A stretch of DNA of 26,146 nt from Candidatus Methylomirabilota bacterium (GCA_016208645.1 JACQXP010000040.1:1-26146), one strand, 5' to 3'; numbered from the stretch's first letter, positions 1 through 7,066 are shown. Made by a program: numbers and translations. Notes: generated by a model from the sequence alone, not told the origin.

Positions 1-206
1 ATGGCGTCGTTTACAAAGCGCACATCCTCCATGATCCCGAAATCACCGGTCGTGTGAATCATGCGGCGCACGATTTCCCATTCGTCGGGATTGAAACGAT
101 GCCGCGGCGCCTCCCGGTTGATGATGGAAAACGATCGCCGCTCGATCTCCTCGCCGCTCAGGGGGGACTGCTCCAGCTCGTGAATCCGTGCGGGTTTGGA
201 TGTCAT
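1..206 (-). CDS. cbiC: Precorrin-8X/cobalt-precorrin-8 methylmutase, N-terminal part (runs off window)
   Basis: Only the first 68 codons are in the window; the 3' end lies beyond base 1. The reading frame starts at ATG 206 with MTSKPARIHELEQ and contains an EIERRSFSIINREAPRHRF segment followed by RMIHTTGDFGIMEDVRF. This matches the N-terminus of CbiC/CobH, which shows an xIxxRSFxIIxxE block and an RMIHxxG block in which the His is the proposed catalytic residue. The enzyme moves the C11 methyl group to C12 to give hydrogenobyrinate or cobyrinate. Its ATG overlaps the cbiA stop as ATGA, so the two are translationally coupled and share the upstream riboswitch. Family assignment is by motif recall on a fragment; the adjacent cbiA supports it strongly. 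Confidence 0.85.
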   Translation of the reverse strand, partial: MTSKPARIHELEQSPLSGEEIERRSFSIINREAPRHRFNPDEWEIVRRMIHTTGDFGIMEDVRFVNDA

Positions 207-1570
207 CGGGTGCACTTTCTAAGAAAATGGCGCACCGCTCCCGGCTGCGAGGCCAGATGCAGGTGGACATAGCTCGCCAGGACCCGCTCGCGCTGGAATC
301 CTTCCGGAACCGGTCCGGGGGGTCGCGGATGGCAGACGGCGTAGGCCGTCTGCCAACCGTCCGGAGGTTCGTCCGTGGCGGTCATTTCCGAGTAATGGAA
401 TTCGTGACCGCGGAGCCGGCTGCCCGCGGTTCCCCACAGGGAGTCCTGGCGCAGCGTGACCTCCGCATAGCCCAGCATCCGACGGCGCTCCAGCATCCGG
501 CACTCCGTGGGCAGCAGCCCCACCATCGCGTGCCGCCGTTGGTCGAGCGTCTCGATGCTCCGGGACAGGTACATGAGTCCGCCGCACTCGGCATACACGG
601 GGCAGCCGGCGGTCGCGTGCGCCCGGATGTCGTCCCGCATGGAGACATTGGCCGCGAGGTCGGCCGCGTGAACCTCGGGATAGCCGCCGCCCAGGTAGAG
701 ACCATCCAGCCCCTCCGGCAGCTTCGGGTCCCGCAGCGGGCTGAAGGGCACGAGGCTCGCTCCCGCGGCCTCCAGGCGGGTCAGGTTCTCGGCATAGTAG
801 AAGCAGAACGCCGCATCCCGCGCGACACCGATGCGACAGCGCCTCCCAGGCGACGCCGGGTGAGGGGGCGACGGCGAGGGCACAGCGGCCAAGCGGCTCG
901 CTTCCAGCAACTGGTCCACATCCACATGAGCCTCGACCAGATCGGCGAGCTTTCCTACGCGTTCCGGAGTCAGGAGTCCAGTCTCGGCGGTCACGAGGCC
1001 GAGGTGCCGCTCGGGGATCCGGACATCAGTCTCCCACGGGAGCGCCCCCAGGATGGGGGTGCGACAGGTGAGTGCCGAGGCCTCCCGCAGCCACCCGGCG
1101 TGGCGCGGGCCGCCAGCCCGGTTGAACACGACGCCCGCCATGCGAAGGCTGGAGTCGAATGTCTCGAACCCCAGGAGCGTGGCTGCCGCTGAGCGGATGG
1201 CGGCAGAGGCATCCACCACCAGGAGGACCGGCAGGTGGAGCCACCGCGCGATCTCCGCGCTGCTGCCGCGGTCACTGCCCCCCTCCAGGCCGTCGAAGAG
1301 GCCCATGACCCCTTCCACCAGCGCCACGTCGGCGTCGGCCGTGTGGCGGGCGAAGATCTCCTCGATCTCCGCCCGGGGAAGCAACCACCCGTCCAGGTTG
1401 TGGGATGGGCGGTCCGTCACCGCCGCGTGCAGGCCGGCGTCAATGAAGTCCGGCCCGACCTTGAACCCCTGCACGCGGAGCCCCCGGCGGCGGAGCGCCG
1501 CCATGAGCCCGAGCGTCACCGTCGTCTTCCCCACGCCGCTGGCGACGCCGCCAACGAGGAGAGCGTGCAT
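203..1570 (-). CDS. cbiA: Cobyrinate a,c-diamide synthase (CbiA/CobB)
   Basis: Predicted 455-residue enzyme that amidates the a and c side chains of (hydrogeno)cobyrinate using glutamine and ATP in the cytoplasm. An N-terminal ATPase-like domain has the P-loop GGVASGVGKTT at residues 7-17 and KVGPDFIDAG at 37-46. The C-terminal class I glutaminase-like domain has VYAECGGLMYL with the nucleophile Cys329, and a YVHLHLAS segment near 434-441 supplying the His. Length is normal for the family. The frame stays open up to 1717, but that extension runs through the terminator and into the riboswitch leader; ATG 1570 directly precedes the P-loop region and is the only sensible start. No strong Shine-Dalgarno is visible before it. 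The gene is first in a riboswitch-controlled operon and overlaps cbiC by 4 nt. Confidence 0.95.
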   Translation of the reverse strand: MHALLVGGVASGVGKTTVTLGLMAALRRRGLRVQGFKVGPDFIDAGLHAAVTDRPSHNLDGWLLPRAEIEEIFARHTADADVALVEGVMGLFDGLEGGSDRGSSAEIARWLHLPVLLVVDASAAIRSAAATLLGFETFDSSLRMAGVVFNRAGGPRHAGWLREASALTCRTPILGALPWETDVRIPERHLGLVTAETGLLTPERVGKLADLVEAHVDVDQLLEASRLAAVPSPSPPHPASPGRRCRIGVARDAAFCFYYAENLTRLEAAGASLVPFSPLRDPKLPEGLDGLYLGGGYPEVHAADLAANVSMRDDIRAHATAGCPVYAECGGLMYLSRSIETLDQRRHAMVGLLPTECRMLERRRMLGYAEVTLRQDSLWGTAGSRLRGHEFHYSEMTATDEPPDGWQTAYAVCHPRPPGPVPEGFQRERVLASYVHLHLASQPGAVRHFLRKCTR

Positions 1571-1605
1571 GATTATGTCGCTTTTAGATTTCGCATTGCA
1601 TTGAA

Positions 1606-1642
1606 TGAAAAAGCCCCACTCCGCTTGCGGCGGAATGGGGCT
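1606..1642 (-). terminator. Intrinsic terminator in the cbiA leader (riboswitch expression platform)
   Basis: Read on the minus strand, arm AGCCCCATTCCGC (1642-1630) pairs with GCGGAGTGGGGCT (1624-1612) over 13 positions with one G-U pair and a 5-nt loop, followed at once by a run of five Ts (1611-1607). It lies between the cobalamin aptamer and the cbiA start, 36 nt before the ATG, where a transcription-attenuating platform belongs. Confidence 0.88.
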
Positions 1643-1728
1643 CCAGAATCCAACAGTCCAGACGTGTGACGGACGGACCGATAGATGATGGGGCGCCCTT
1701 CCCCGCGGAAGGATCACGACACCCGGAA

Positions 1729-1935
1729 GGCTGAGCAGGTTTCCTGGCTCGCGGCTCGGCTTACTCTCTGCGCCTTCCCGTTCCGCCTATGGCGGAACAG
1801 TGGCCCGTGCAGATTTCAACGCCGCTCACAGTTGCGGGGCAGCAATGGATTTTCCCTGGCTCCCCTCCGGCCTGGAAGGAATCCGGGGATACACCATTTT
1901 CCCTCGAGGGTCCCCCGGGCGGGGACCTCTCAGCC
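1729..1935 (-). promoter_or_regulatory. Cobalamin (adenosylcobalamin-type) riboswitch aptamer
   Basis: On the minus strand the hallmark elements occur in order: P1 5' strand GGCTGAG (1935-1929), AGGGAAAATGGTG near 1905, GCCCCGCAACTGTGAGCGG near 1840-1822, the B12-box core GCCACTG (1804-1798), GGGAAGGC, then GAGCCAGGAAACCTGC close to the P1 3' strand CTCAGCC (1735-1729), which is fully complementary to the 5' strand. These match the class-defining conserved segments of the RF00174 family. It precedes cbiA and cbiC and is followed by an intrinsic terminator, so B12 excess should shut off synthesis at the transcriptional level. Confidence 0.93.
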
Positions 1936-2014
1936 TCGGCTATTCAATTGTTCGGACTCATCCTCCCTGGATCAAACGGCCGGAGTGAACTCCATCGAAA
2001 CAACGGTAACGGGA

Positions 2015-2043
2015 TTTCTAGTCGAACCCCCGGGAGAAGTCAA
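2015..2043 (-). promoter_or_regulatory. Putative sigma70-type promoter of the riboswitch-cbiA transcript
   Basis: Minus strand: TTGACT (2043-2038), a 17-nt spacer, then TAGAAA (2020-2015). The predicted start near 2008 lies about 70 nt upstream of the riboswitch P1 strand and downstream of the hairpin that ends the preceding gene. Called by consensus match only. Confidence 0.6.
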
Positions 2044-2097
2044 GGATTTTTCAGCAGGGCCCGCCTGCAGCATTCAAGCATCGGGTCGCCAAACAAC

Positions 2098-2125
2098 CGA
2101 GGGCATCCCCGGCGGGATGCCCTCG
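2098..2125 (-). terminator. Perfect 12-bp hairpin, probable terminator of the Lys/Ala-rich gene
   Basis: CGAGGGCATCCC (2125-2114 on the minus strand) pairs perfectly with GGGATGCCCTCG (2109-2098) around a 4-nt loop. It lies 30 nt after the stop of the small exported protein and is followed by a T-rich but interrupted stretch (GTTGTTT). It separates that transcript from the cobalamin leader. Confidence 0.7.
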
Positions 2126-2155
2126 TAGTGGCACGGTACGCCGAACGGAGAAGAG

Positions 2156-2443
2156 CTACTTCTTCTCTTCCTTCTTCTCGGCCTTTTCCATCTTCTTCTC
2201 GGCTTTCTCCGCCTTCTTCTCGGCCGTTACGGCCTTCTTCGCGGCCTTCTTGGCAGCCTTCTTCGCGGCCTTCTCCGCCTTCTCGGCCTTCTTCTCAGGC
2301 GCGGCAGACGGAGCCGCCGGCGTGGCCGGGGTGGCCGGAGTGGCCTTCTTCTCCTCGGCCTTCTTGGCCTCACCGGCGAAGGACACGCCAGCGAAGGACA
2401 GCGCGACAACCATTGCCAGGAACCAGGTGGCGAACTTCTTCAT
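2156..2443 (-). CDS. Exported Lys/Ala-rich low-complexity protein, function unknown
   Basis: The 95-residue product has a Sec-type signal peptide: MKK, a hydrophobic core to about residue 20, and a probable cleavage after SFA at about residue 23. The mature part is almost entirely Lys, Ala and Glu: EAKKAEEKK, a PAT/PAAP-rich hinge at about 34-48, then AAKKAAKKAAKKA and repeated AEKKAEKAEKK. This predicts a highly charged, helix-prone, strongly basic chain resembling the tails of histone H1-like proteins, but with an export signal. An excellent ribosome site (GGAGGTGA) sits 7 nt before the ATG. It stands alone between a sigma54 promoter and a perfect terminator hairpin. No enzymatic motif is visible and I do not recognise a family. 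That it is a real gene is well supported; its role is not. Confidence 0.85.
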   Translation of the reverse strand: MKKFATWFLAMVVALSFAGVSFAGEAKKAEEKKATPATPATPAAPSAAPEKKAEKAEKAAKKAAKKAAKKAVTAEKKAEKAEKKMEKAEKKEEKK

Positions 2444-2520
2444 CTTTGTTTCACCTCCCTTCGTATGGGCATTGGAGAACCATTGCGGAACCGGAGGAAA
2501 CCCAAAACTGTGTTGTTTTA

Positions 2521-2536
2521 AGCAACACTTGTGCCA
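2521..2536 (-). promoter_or_regulatory. Sigma54 (RpoN) -24/-12 promoter
   Basis: Minus-strand TGGCACAAGTGTTGCT matches the RpoN consensus TGGCAC-N5-TTGCW at every defined base and with the required GG-to-GC spacing. The predicted transcript starts near 2510, giving a leader of roughly 67 nt to the ATG at 2443 of the Lys/Ala-rich exported protein. The TTGC arm also forms part of a dyad GTGTTG/CAACAC (2510-2515 and 2523-2528), which may be incidental. Confidence 0.8.
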
Positions 2537-2592
2537 GAATGAACAATCTTCGACATTTCTAAACTCGACGTTTTCAATGGGTTGAAGCCCTT

Positions 2593-2684
2593 GAGGGGAC
2601 CCCTCACGACTCGTGCACCGTCACTTCCAATTCTGAATGCCGCGTTTGGGTTGAGCCTGCACCATTTCGGGCGCCTCTCAACCC
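2593..2684. repeat. Two inverted repeats between recN end and the sigma54 promoter
   Basis: GAGGGG-A-CCCCTC (2593-2605) and the spaced dyad GGGTTGAG (2648-2655) / CTCAACCC (2677-2684, 21-nt gap) occupy the space after the recN stop, about 60-150 bp upstream of the sigma54 element. They could be recN 3' hairpins or an upstream activator site for an RpoN enhancer-binding protein. Sequence alone does not decide. Confidence 0.45.
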
Positions 2685-2692
2685 CAACTCGG

Positions 2693-5290
2693 TCACACAG
2701 AAGAAGACAGCTTCATCCGCTTCTTCAGCCGAGTTGCCGCCTCCAGCAATTCCGTGGCATGCAGGAGCGGGGTGGTCGATCGGCTGGGCCCCCCGAGCAT
2801 GCGGGCCAATTCCTGGGCTCGCTCGGCTCCCTCGAGGGGCTGCACCGTGGTCTGCGTCCGGTCCCGCAGGGTCCGCTTCGCAACGGTCACGTGGTGATCG
2901 GCGAAGCAGGCGATCTGGGGCAGGTGCGTCACGCACAGGACCTGGTGCTGGCGGGAGGCCGCCACCAGCTTCCGACCGACGGTCTCGGCCGTGCCGCCTC
3001 CGATGCCTGCGTCCACCTCGTCGAAGACGAGGGTGGGGGTCTGATCCGCCGCCGCTAGGATCACCCGGATCGCCAGCATGGTCCGGGACAGCTCGCCGCC
3101 CGAGCCGATCTTGTGCAGCGGCTTCAGCTCCTCGCCGGGATTGGGAGAGATCAGGAACTCCACCTCGTCCTTCCCATGCGGGCCGAGCCCCGCCTCCCCC
3201 GGGGGGGCGGACGTCACCCGCACCTCGAAGGCCGCCCGGGCCATCCCCAGCTCTCGGATCTCTGCCAGGATCGCCTCTTGCAGCTTGGGCGCGGCGCGCC
3301 CGCGCGCAACCGAGAGGCGCTCGGCGCGGCCCGCGAGATCGCGCTGGGTTTCCGCCAGTGCCGTGTCCAATTCCGCCAGGCGGGCCTCTGACCGCTCCAG
3401 GGCCGCGAGGTTTTGCCGGACGCGCTCCAGGTGGTCCAGCACCTCGGCGACGCTCGCCCCGTACTTCCGCTTGAGCTTCCCGATCTCGTGGAGCCGCGTC
3501 TCGATCGCGTCCAGCCGCTGCGGGTCGAATTCGATCCGGCCCCGGTAGTCCCGCAGGCCCCGGGCCGCCTCCCGGAGGTGCACCCCGCCCGTCTCCAGCG
3601 CCTCCAGGACCTCCCGGAGGCGCTGGTCAATGGCCGCGGCCTCGCGCACCCGCGCCGCGATGGCACCCAGGCGCTCCAGGATGGCTTCATCGGACTCCTC
3701 CAGGGCCTGGTAGGCCTGCTCCACAGCCGAGAACAGGCGCTCGTGGTTGTTCAGGATGGCCTGCTCGGCGGCGAGCGCCTCCTCCTCGCCGGCCGTGAGC
3801 CGCGCCGCCTCGATCTCGCGCCGCTGGAACTCCAGCAGGTCCTGGCGCTGGGCCCGCTCGCGTTCGGCCAAGAGCAAGCCCTCGCGCTCGCGCCGCAGGG
3901 TCTGCCACTGGGCGAAGCGCTCGCGGTAGGCGCGGGCGTCCTCGCTCGTGCCGGCGTAGGCGTCGAGGAGCTCCCGGTGCCGGCGCGGATCCAGGAGCGG
4001 CTGCCCGGGGTGCTGCCCGTGAATGTCCACCAGGCATTCCGCCAGGGCGCGGAGCGTCGTCGCCGAGGTGAGCCGCCCGCTGGCGTAGGCCTTGGTCCGT
4101 CCATCCCGGAAGAGCTGGCGGCGCAGGACCAGGAACTCGCCGGGCTCCACGCCGATCCCCTCGGCCTCCAGGATGTCCAGGACCCGCGATCCCCGGCCGG
4201 CCTCGAAGGCGGCCTCCACCGTCGCTTCCTCCGCCCCGGACCGCAGGAGGGTTTCGCTGCCCCGGGCCCCCAGGACGAGCTGCAGGGCGTCAATCAGGAT
4301 GGACTTGCCCGCCCCGGTCTCGCCCGTCAGCACGTTCAGGCCGGGCACGAAGGTGACCGTCAGCTCGTCAATCACGGCCACATTTCTGATCGTCAGTTCG
4401 CGGAGCATCCTGGCGATTGCGGCCGCCGCCGCGCGGCCTGGGGGCAAGACCTTGCCCTGATCCGAAATTACGAAGTAATTCAGCTTGGGGGATTTGATGA
4501 GGGCGATGGAGCGATCGGAACGCTGCAAGGCGACCACATCGCGGTGCCGGAGGGGGACACCCACCTGTCCGTCCACGGTCAGGTGGACGTCCTCTCCGGC
4601 CGAGCCCTGGATGATCTCGACCACGGCGGAATCCGGCACGACCAGCGGACGATTCGTGAGCGTGTGGGGGCAGATCGGGATGATGACCAGGGCCGGCAGC
4701 GAGGGGTAAATGATGGGGCCGCCGGCGGAAAGGCAATACGCGGTGGACCCGGTGGGGGTGGACACGATCAGGCCGTCGGCCCGGAAGGTGGCCACGTACT
4801 CGCCGTTGACGTGTGTCTCGAGATCCACGATGCGTGACGGGGCCGTCTTGGTGATCACGGCGTCGTTCAGCGCCTCGTAGCCGGCGACGACCTCTCCGCC
4901 GCGCAGGACCCGCGCGCGGAGCGTGAGGCGCCGGCTCACGGCGAACTGGTCGCGCAGCACCGCCTCCAGCGTCGGGAACAACTCGTCCAACGTGACCTCG
5001 GTAAGGAATCCCAGCCCGCCCAGGTTGACGCCCAGGATCGGCACCTCGCGGGACCCGATCAGCCGCGCCACGGACAGGAGGGTTCCGTCCCCGCCCAGGA
5101 CCACCAGGAGGTCCGCCCTGGCCACCACCTCGGCCCGGGTGAGGCCCGGCCCCGCCTCCGGACAGATCGTCGCCGTCTCCTGGTCCGGCACCACCTCGCA
5201 GGCCCGGTCCCGCAGCCACGTGACCAGGTTCCGGAGGACGGGCTCCGCCTCCGGCTTGTTGGGCTTGGCGACGATGCCGATGCGGCGCAC
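2693..5290 (-). CDS. nadK/recN: NAD kinase fused in frame to DNA repair ATPase RecN
   Basis: A single 865-codon frame. Residues 1-280 are NAD kinase, making NADP from NAD and ATP: GGDGT at 66-70, NLGGLGFLTE at 89-98 and GSTAYCLSAGGP at 181-192. After a short Ala-rich linker (about 285-293), residues 295-865 are a complete RecN, the SMC-like double-strand-break repair ATPase: MLRELTIRNVAVIDEL, Walker A GETGAGKS 323-330, a long coiled-coil-prone middle, signature SGGELSR 730-736 and Walker B FDEVDAGIG 756-764. Each half has its normal full length (about 294 and 571 residues). The start is GTG 5290, with GAGGGAG upstream and 11 nt after tlyA stops. An internal ATG exists at 4408 (Met295), but there is no stop before it and no clear Shine-Dalgarno, so one polypeptide is predicted. 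Separate adjacent genes are the usual arrangement. A lost stop from sequencing error is the main alternative. Confidence 0.9.
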   Translation of the reverse strand: MRRIGIVAKPNKPEAEPVLRNLVTWLRDRACEVVPDQETATICPEAGPGLTRAEVVARADLLVVLGGDGTLLSVARLIGSREVPILGVNLGGLGFLTEVTLDELFPTLEAVLRDQFAVSRRLTLRARVLRGGEVVAGYEALNDAVITKTAPSRIVDLETHVNGEYVATFRADGLIVSTPTGSTAYCLSAGGPIIYPSLPALVIIPICPHTLTNRPLVVPDSAVVEIIQGSAGEDVHLTVDGQVGVPLRHRDVVALQRSDRSIALIKSPKLNYFVISDQGKVLPPGRAAAAAIARMLRELTIRNVAVIDELTVTFVPGLNVLTGETGAGKSILIDALQLVLGARGSETLLRSGAEEATVEAAFEAGRGSRVLDILEAEGIGVEPGEFLVLRRQLFRDGRTKAYASGRLTSATTLRALAECLVDIHGQHPGQPLLDPRRHRELLDAYAGTSEDARAYRERFAQWQTLRREREGLLLAERERAQRQDLLEFQRREIEAARLTAGEEEALAAEQAILNNHERLFSAVEQAYQALEESDEAILERLGAIAARVREAAAIDQRLREVLEALETGGVHLREAARGLRDYRGRIEFDPQRLDAIETRLHEIGKLKRKYGASVAEVLDHLERVRQNLAALERSEARLAELDTALAETQRDLAGRAERLSVARGRAAPKLQEAILAEIRELGMARAAFEVRVTSAPPGEAGLGPHGKDEVEFLISPNPGEELKPLHKIGSGGELSRTMLAIRVILAAADQTPTLVFDEVDAGIGGGTAETVGRKLVAASRQHQVLCVTHLPQIACFADHHVTVAKRTLRDRTQTTVQPLEGAERAQELARMLGGPSRSTTPLLHATELLEAATRLKKRMKLSSSV

Positions 5291-5301
5291 GGATCTCTCC
5301 C

Positions 5302-6114
5302 TCAGGGAGTGGACGGCTCCACGGCCGCGGCGCCCATGGGCCCCAGCAGTGGGGACGCCGTCATCCCGGAGACGCGGAGCGACAGCTCTTGGGCCACGTG
5401 GGCGACGCGCTCCAGGACGGCCCGGTGCTGGGCCGGATCGCGGACGACGCCTCGCTTCCCCACCTGCCCCTTCCCCACCTCGAACTGGGGCTTCACCAGG
5501 GCCACGATCTCGCGAGGAGGATCCAGCAACCGGACCACGGCCGGCAGGACGAGCGCCAGGGAGATGAAGGAGACATCAACCGTGGCAAGATCCGGGCGGA
5601 CGGGAAGCCCGGCGGGATCCAGGTGCCGGATGTTCGTCCGCTCCAGCAGGTGGACCCGCGAATCCTGCCGCAGCCGCAGGGCGAACTGCCCATAGCCCAC
5701 GTCCACGGCGATCACCTGGCGCGCCCCGGCCTGGAGCAGGCAGTCCGTGAATCCCCCCGTGGATGCGCCGACATCCAGGCAGACGCGCCCGCCAGGATCC
5801 AGCCCGAACACATCCAGGGCATGGCGCAGCTTCACCCCACCCCGGCTCACGAACGGGTGGGACGGGCCAACGACCTCCAGGGGCGTCTCGGCCGGCAGCA
5901 GCGTCCCGGGCTTCTCGACCCGACCGGTTGCCGTCCGGACCTTTCCGGCCAGGATCAGGCGAGAAGCCTCCTGCCGGCTGGCACACAGGCCCCGCTCCAC
6001 CAGGAGGAGGTCGGCGCGCCCCCGCCTCCTGGCTCCCCGCCTGCGCCGCGTTCGGCGCGGCAGGCAGGTCGGCTCGCGGCTCGCGGCTCGCGGCTCGCGG
6101 CTCGCGGCTCTCAA
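5302..6114 (-). CDS. tlyA: TlyA-family S4-domain rRNA 2'-O-methyltransferase
   Basis: An N-terminal S4 RNA-binding domain (ADLLLVERGLCASRQEASRLILAG, broken here as LLLVERGL and RQEASRLILAGKV) is followed by an FtsJ-like SAM-dependent methyltransferase: VSRGGVKL, the SAM site DVGASTGGFTDCLL, DVSFISL and ALVKPQFEVGKG. Family members methylate ribosomal RNA (16S/23S 2'-O-ribose). The start is uncertain. There is no ATG before the S4 domain; the frame opens at TTG 6114 inside a heptamer array, which would give an N-terminus of two RAASREP heptads plus an Arg-rich stretch. A GTG at 6000 would clip the S4 domain. The C-terminus (MGAAAVEPSTP) lacks the usual G-N-x-E-hydrophobic ending. It lies upstream of nadK-recN, as in many genomes, but without dxs before it. 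Confidence 0.88.
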   Translation of the reverse strand: MRAASREPRAASREPTCLPRRTRRRRGARRRGRADLLLVERGLCASRQEASRLILAGKVRTATGRVEKPGTLLPAETPLEVVGPSHPFVSRGGVKLRHALDVFGLDPGGRVCLDVGASTGGFTDCLLQAGARQVIAVDVGYGQFALRLRQDSRVHLLERTNIRHLDPAGLPVRPDLATVDVSFISLALVLPAVVRLLDPPREIVALVKPQFEVGKGQVGKRGVVRDPAQHRAVLERVAHVAQELSLRVSGMTASPLLGPMGAAAVEPSTP

Positions 6115-6154
6115 CTCGCGGCTCTCAGCTCATTGCCATTCGCCATGGTCATTG
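6071..6154. repeat. Heptamer array A (GGCTCGC class)
   Basis: Five perfect GGCTCGC units (6071-6105) are followed in the same 7-nt register by GGCTCTC, AACTCGC, GGCTCTC, AGCTCAT, TGCCATT, CGCCATG and GTCATTG, fading just before the ispA stop at 6158. The array fills the ispA-tlyA gap, where dxs often sits, and overlaps the only available start of tlyA. Because 7 nt x 3 gives 7 codons, it reads as a RAASREP heptad on the minus strand. Confidence 0.85.
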
Positions 6155-6157
6155 TTT

Positions 6158-7066
6158 TCAATGTCGTCGGCTCCCGACGAAGTCAGCCAGCGCGAGAAGC
6201 GTGGCTCCCTTTTCACCCAAGACGCGCAGCGCGTCCTTGGCCTCCCGCAGCAGGTGGGCGGCCTGTCGCCGGGATTCCTCCAGGCCCATGACGGCCGGGT
6301 AGGTCGCCTTCTTCCTCCGGAGGTCGCTCCCGGCCGTCTTCCCCATCTCCGCGCTGGCCCCCTCGATGTCCAGGATATCGTCCACGATCTGGAACGCCAG
6401 CCCCACGCGCTCAGCGTACCGGGTGAGGGCCTGCAACGGCTCCTCCCCCGCCCCGCCGGCGATCCCCCCCACCCGGACCGACGCGCGGATCAGGGCGCCG
6501 GTCTTGTGGGTGTGCAGGTACAAGAGCGTCGGGCGATCAATCTCGCGACCCTCGGCCAGGATGTCCATCGCCTGCCCGCCGACCATGCCGCGGCTCCCCG
6601 CCGCCTCGGCGATCTCGGCGATGACCTGGAGGCGACGGGCCGCCGGCACCCGGGTCGGCACCGGGTCGGCCAGCACCTGGAACGCGTGAGTGAGCAGCGC
6701 GTCGCCCGCCAGGATGGCAACGGCCTCGCCGTACACCCGGTGGCAGGTTCGCCGGCCCCGGCGGTAATCGTCGTCGTCCATGGCCGGGAGGTCATCGTGA
6801 ATCAGCGAGTAGGTGTGGACCATCTCCAGCGCGACGGCGGCGGGCATGGCATCCTCCGGATGGCTCCCCACCGCCTCGCAGGCGAAGAGCGCCAGGAGCG
6901 GGCGAAGGCGCTTGCCGCCGGCAAAGACGCTGTAACGCATCGCCTCGTGGACCTTGGGCGGATGGTCCCCCTGCTGCGGGAGCCACCGTTCCAGCGCCTC
7001 GTCTACCTGCCGCCGGCGCTCGGCCATCAGGGCGGCCAGATTCCCGGCCGGTTCCGGCTCACCCAT
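6158..7066 (-). CDS. ispA: Polyprenyl (farnesyl) diphosphate synthase, IspA type
   Basis: Predicted 302-residue cytosolic prenyltransferase condensing IPP with allylic diphosphates. It shows GGKRLRP (50-56), the first Asp-rich motif DDLPAMDDDD (91-100) preceded by HTYSLIH exactly as in bacterial FPP synthases, KTG near 188-190, and the second Asp-rich motif DDILD (229-233) with a following KTAGSDLRRKKATYP. The DDx4D spacing indicates a bacterial farnesyl-type enzyme; a geranylgeranyl product is not excluded. ATG 7066 is chosen because it overlaps the end of xseB and follows GGGTGGGG; an in-frame GTG at 7075 is the alternative. It sits in the common xseA-xseB-ispA order. Confidence 0.94.
   Translation of the reverse strand: MGEPEPAGNLAALMAERRRQVDEALERWLPQQGDHPPKVHEAMRYSVFAGGKRLRPLLALFACEAVGSHPEDAMPAAVALEMVHTYSLIHDDLPAMDDDDYRRGRRTCHRVYGEAVAILAGDALLTHAFQVLADPVPTRVPAARRLQVIAEIAEAAGSRGMVGGQAMDILAEGREIDRPTLLYLHTHKTGALIRASVRVGGIAGGAGEEPLQALTRYAERVGLAFQIVDDILDIEGASAEMGKTAGSDLRRKKATYPAVMGLEESRRQAAHLLREAKDALRVLGEKGATLLALADFVGSRRH

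Noticed and set aside
1571..1717. Longer CbiA start at 1717
   Set aside because: The extension is translated from the riboswitch and terminator; the conserved domain starts right after ATG 1570.
2250..2585. Plus-strand frame with Ala/Phe-rich product opposite the Lys/Ala gene
   Set aside because: It is the complement of AAG/GCC repeats; the minus-strand frame has the ribosome site, signal peptide, promoter and terminator.
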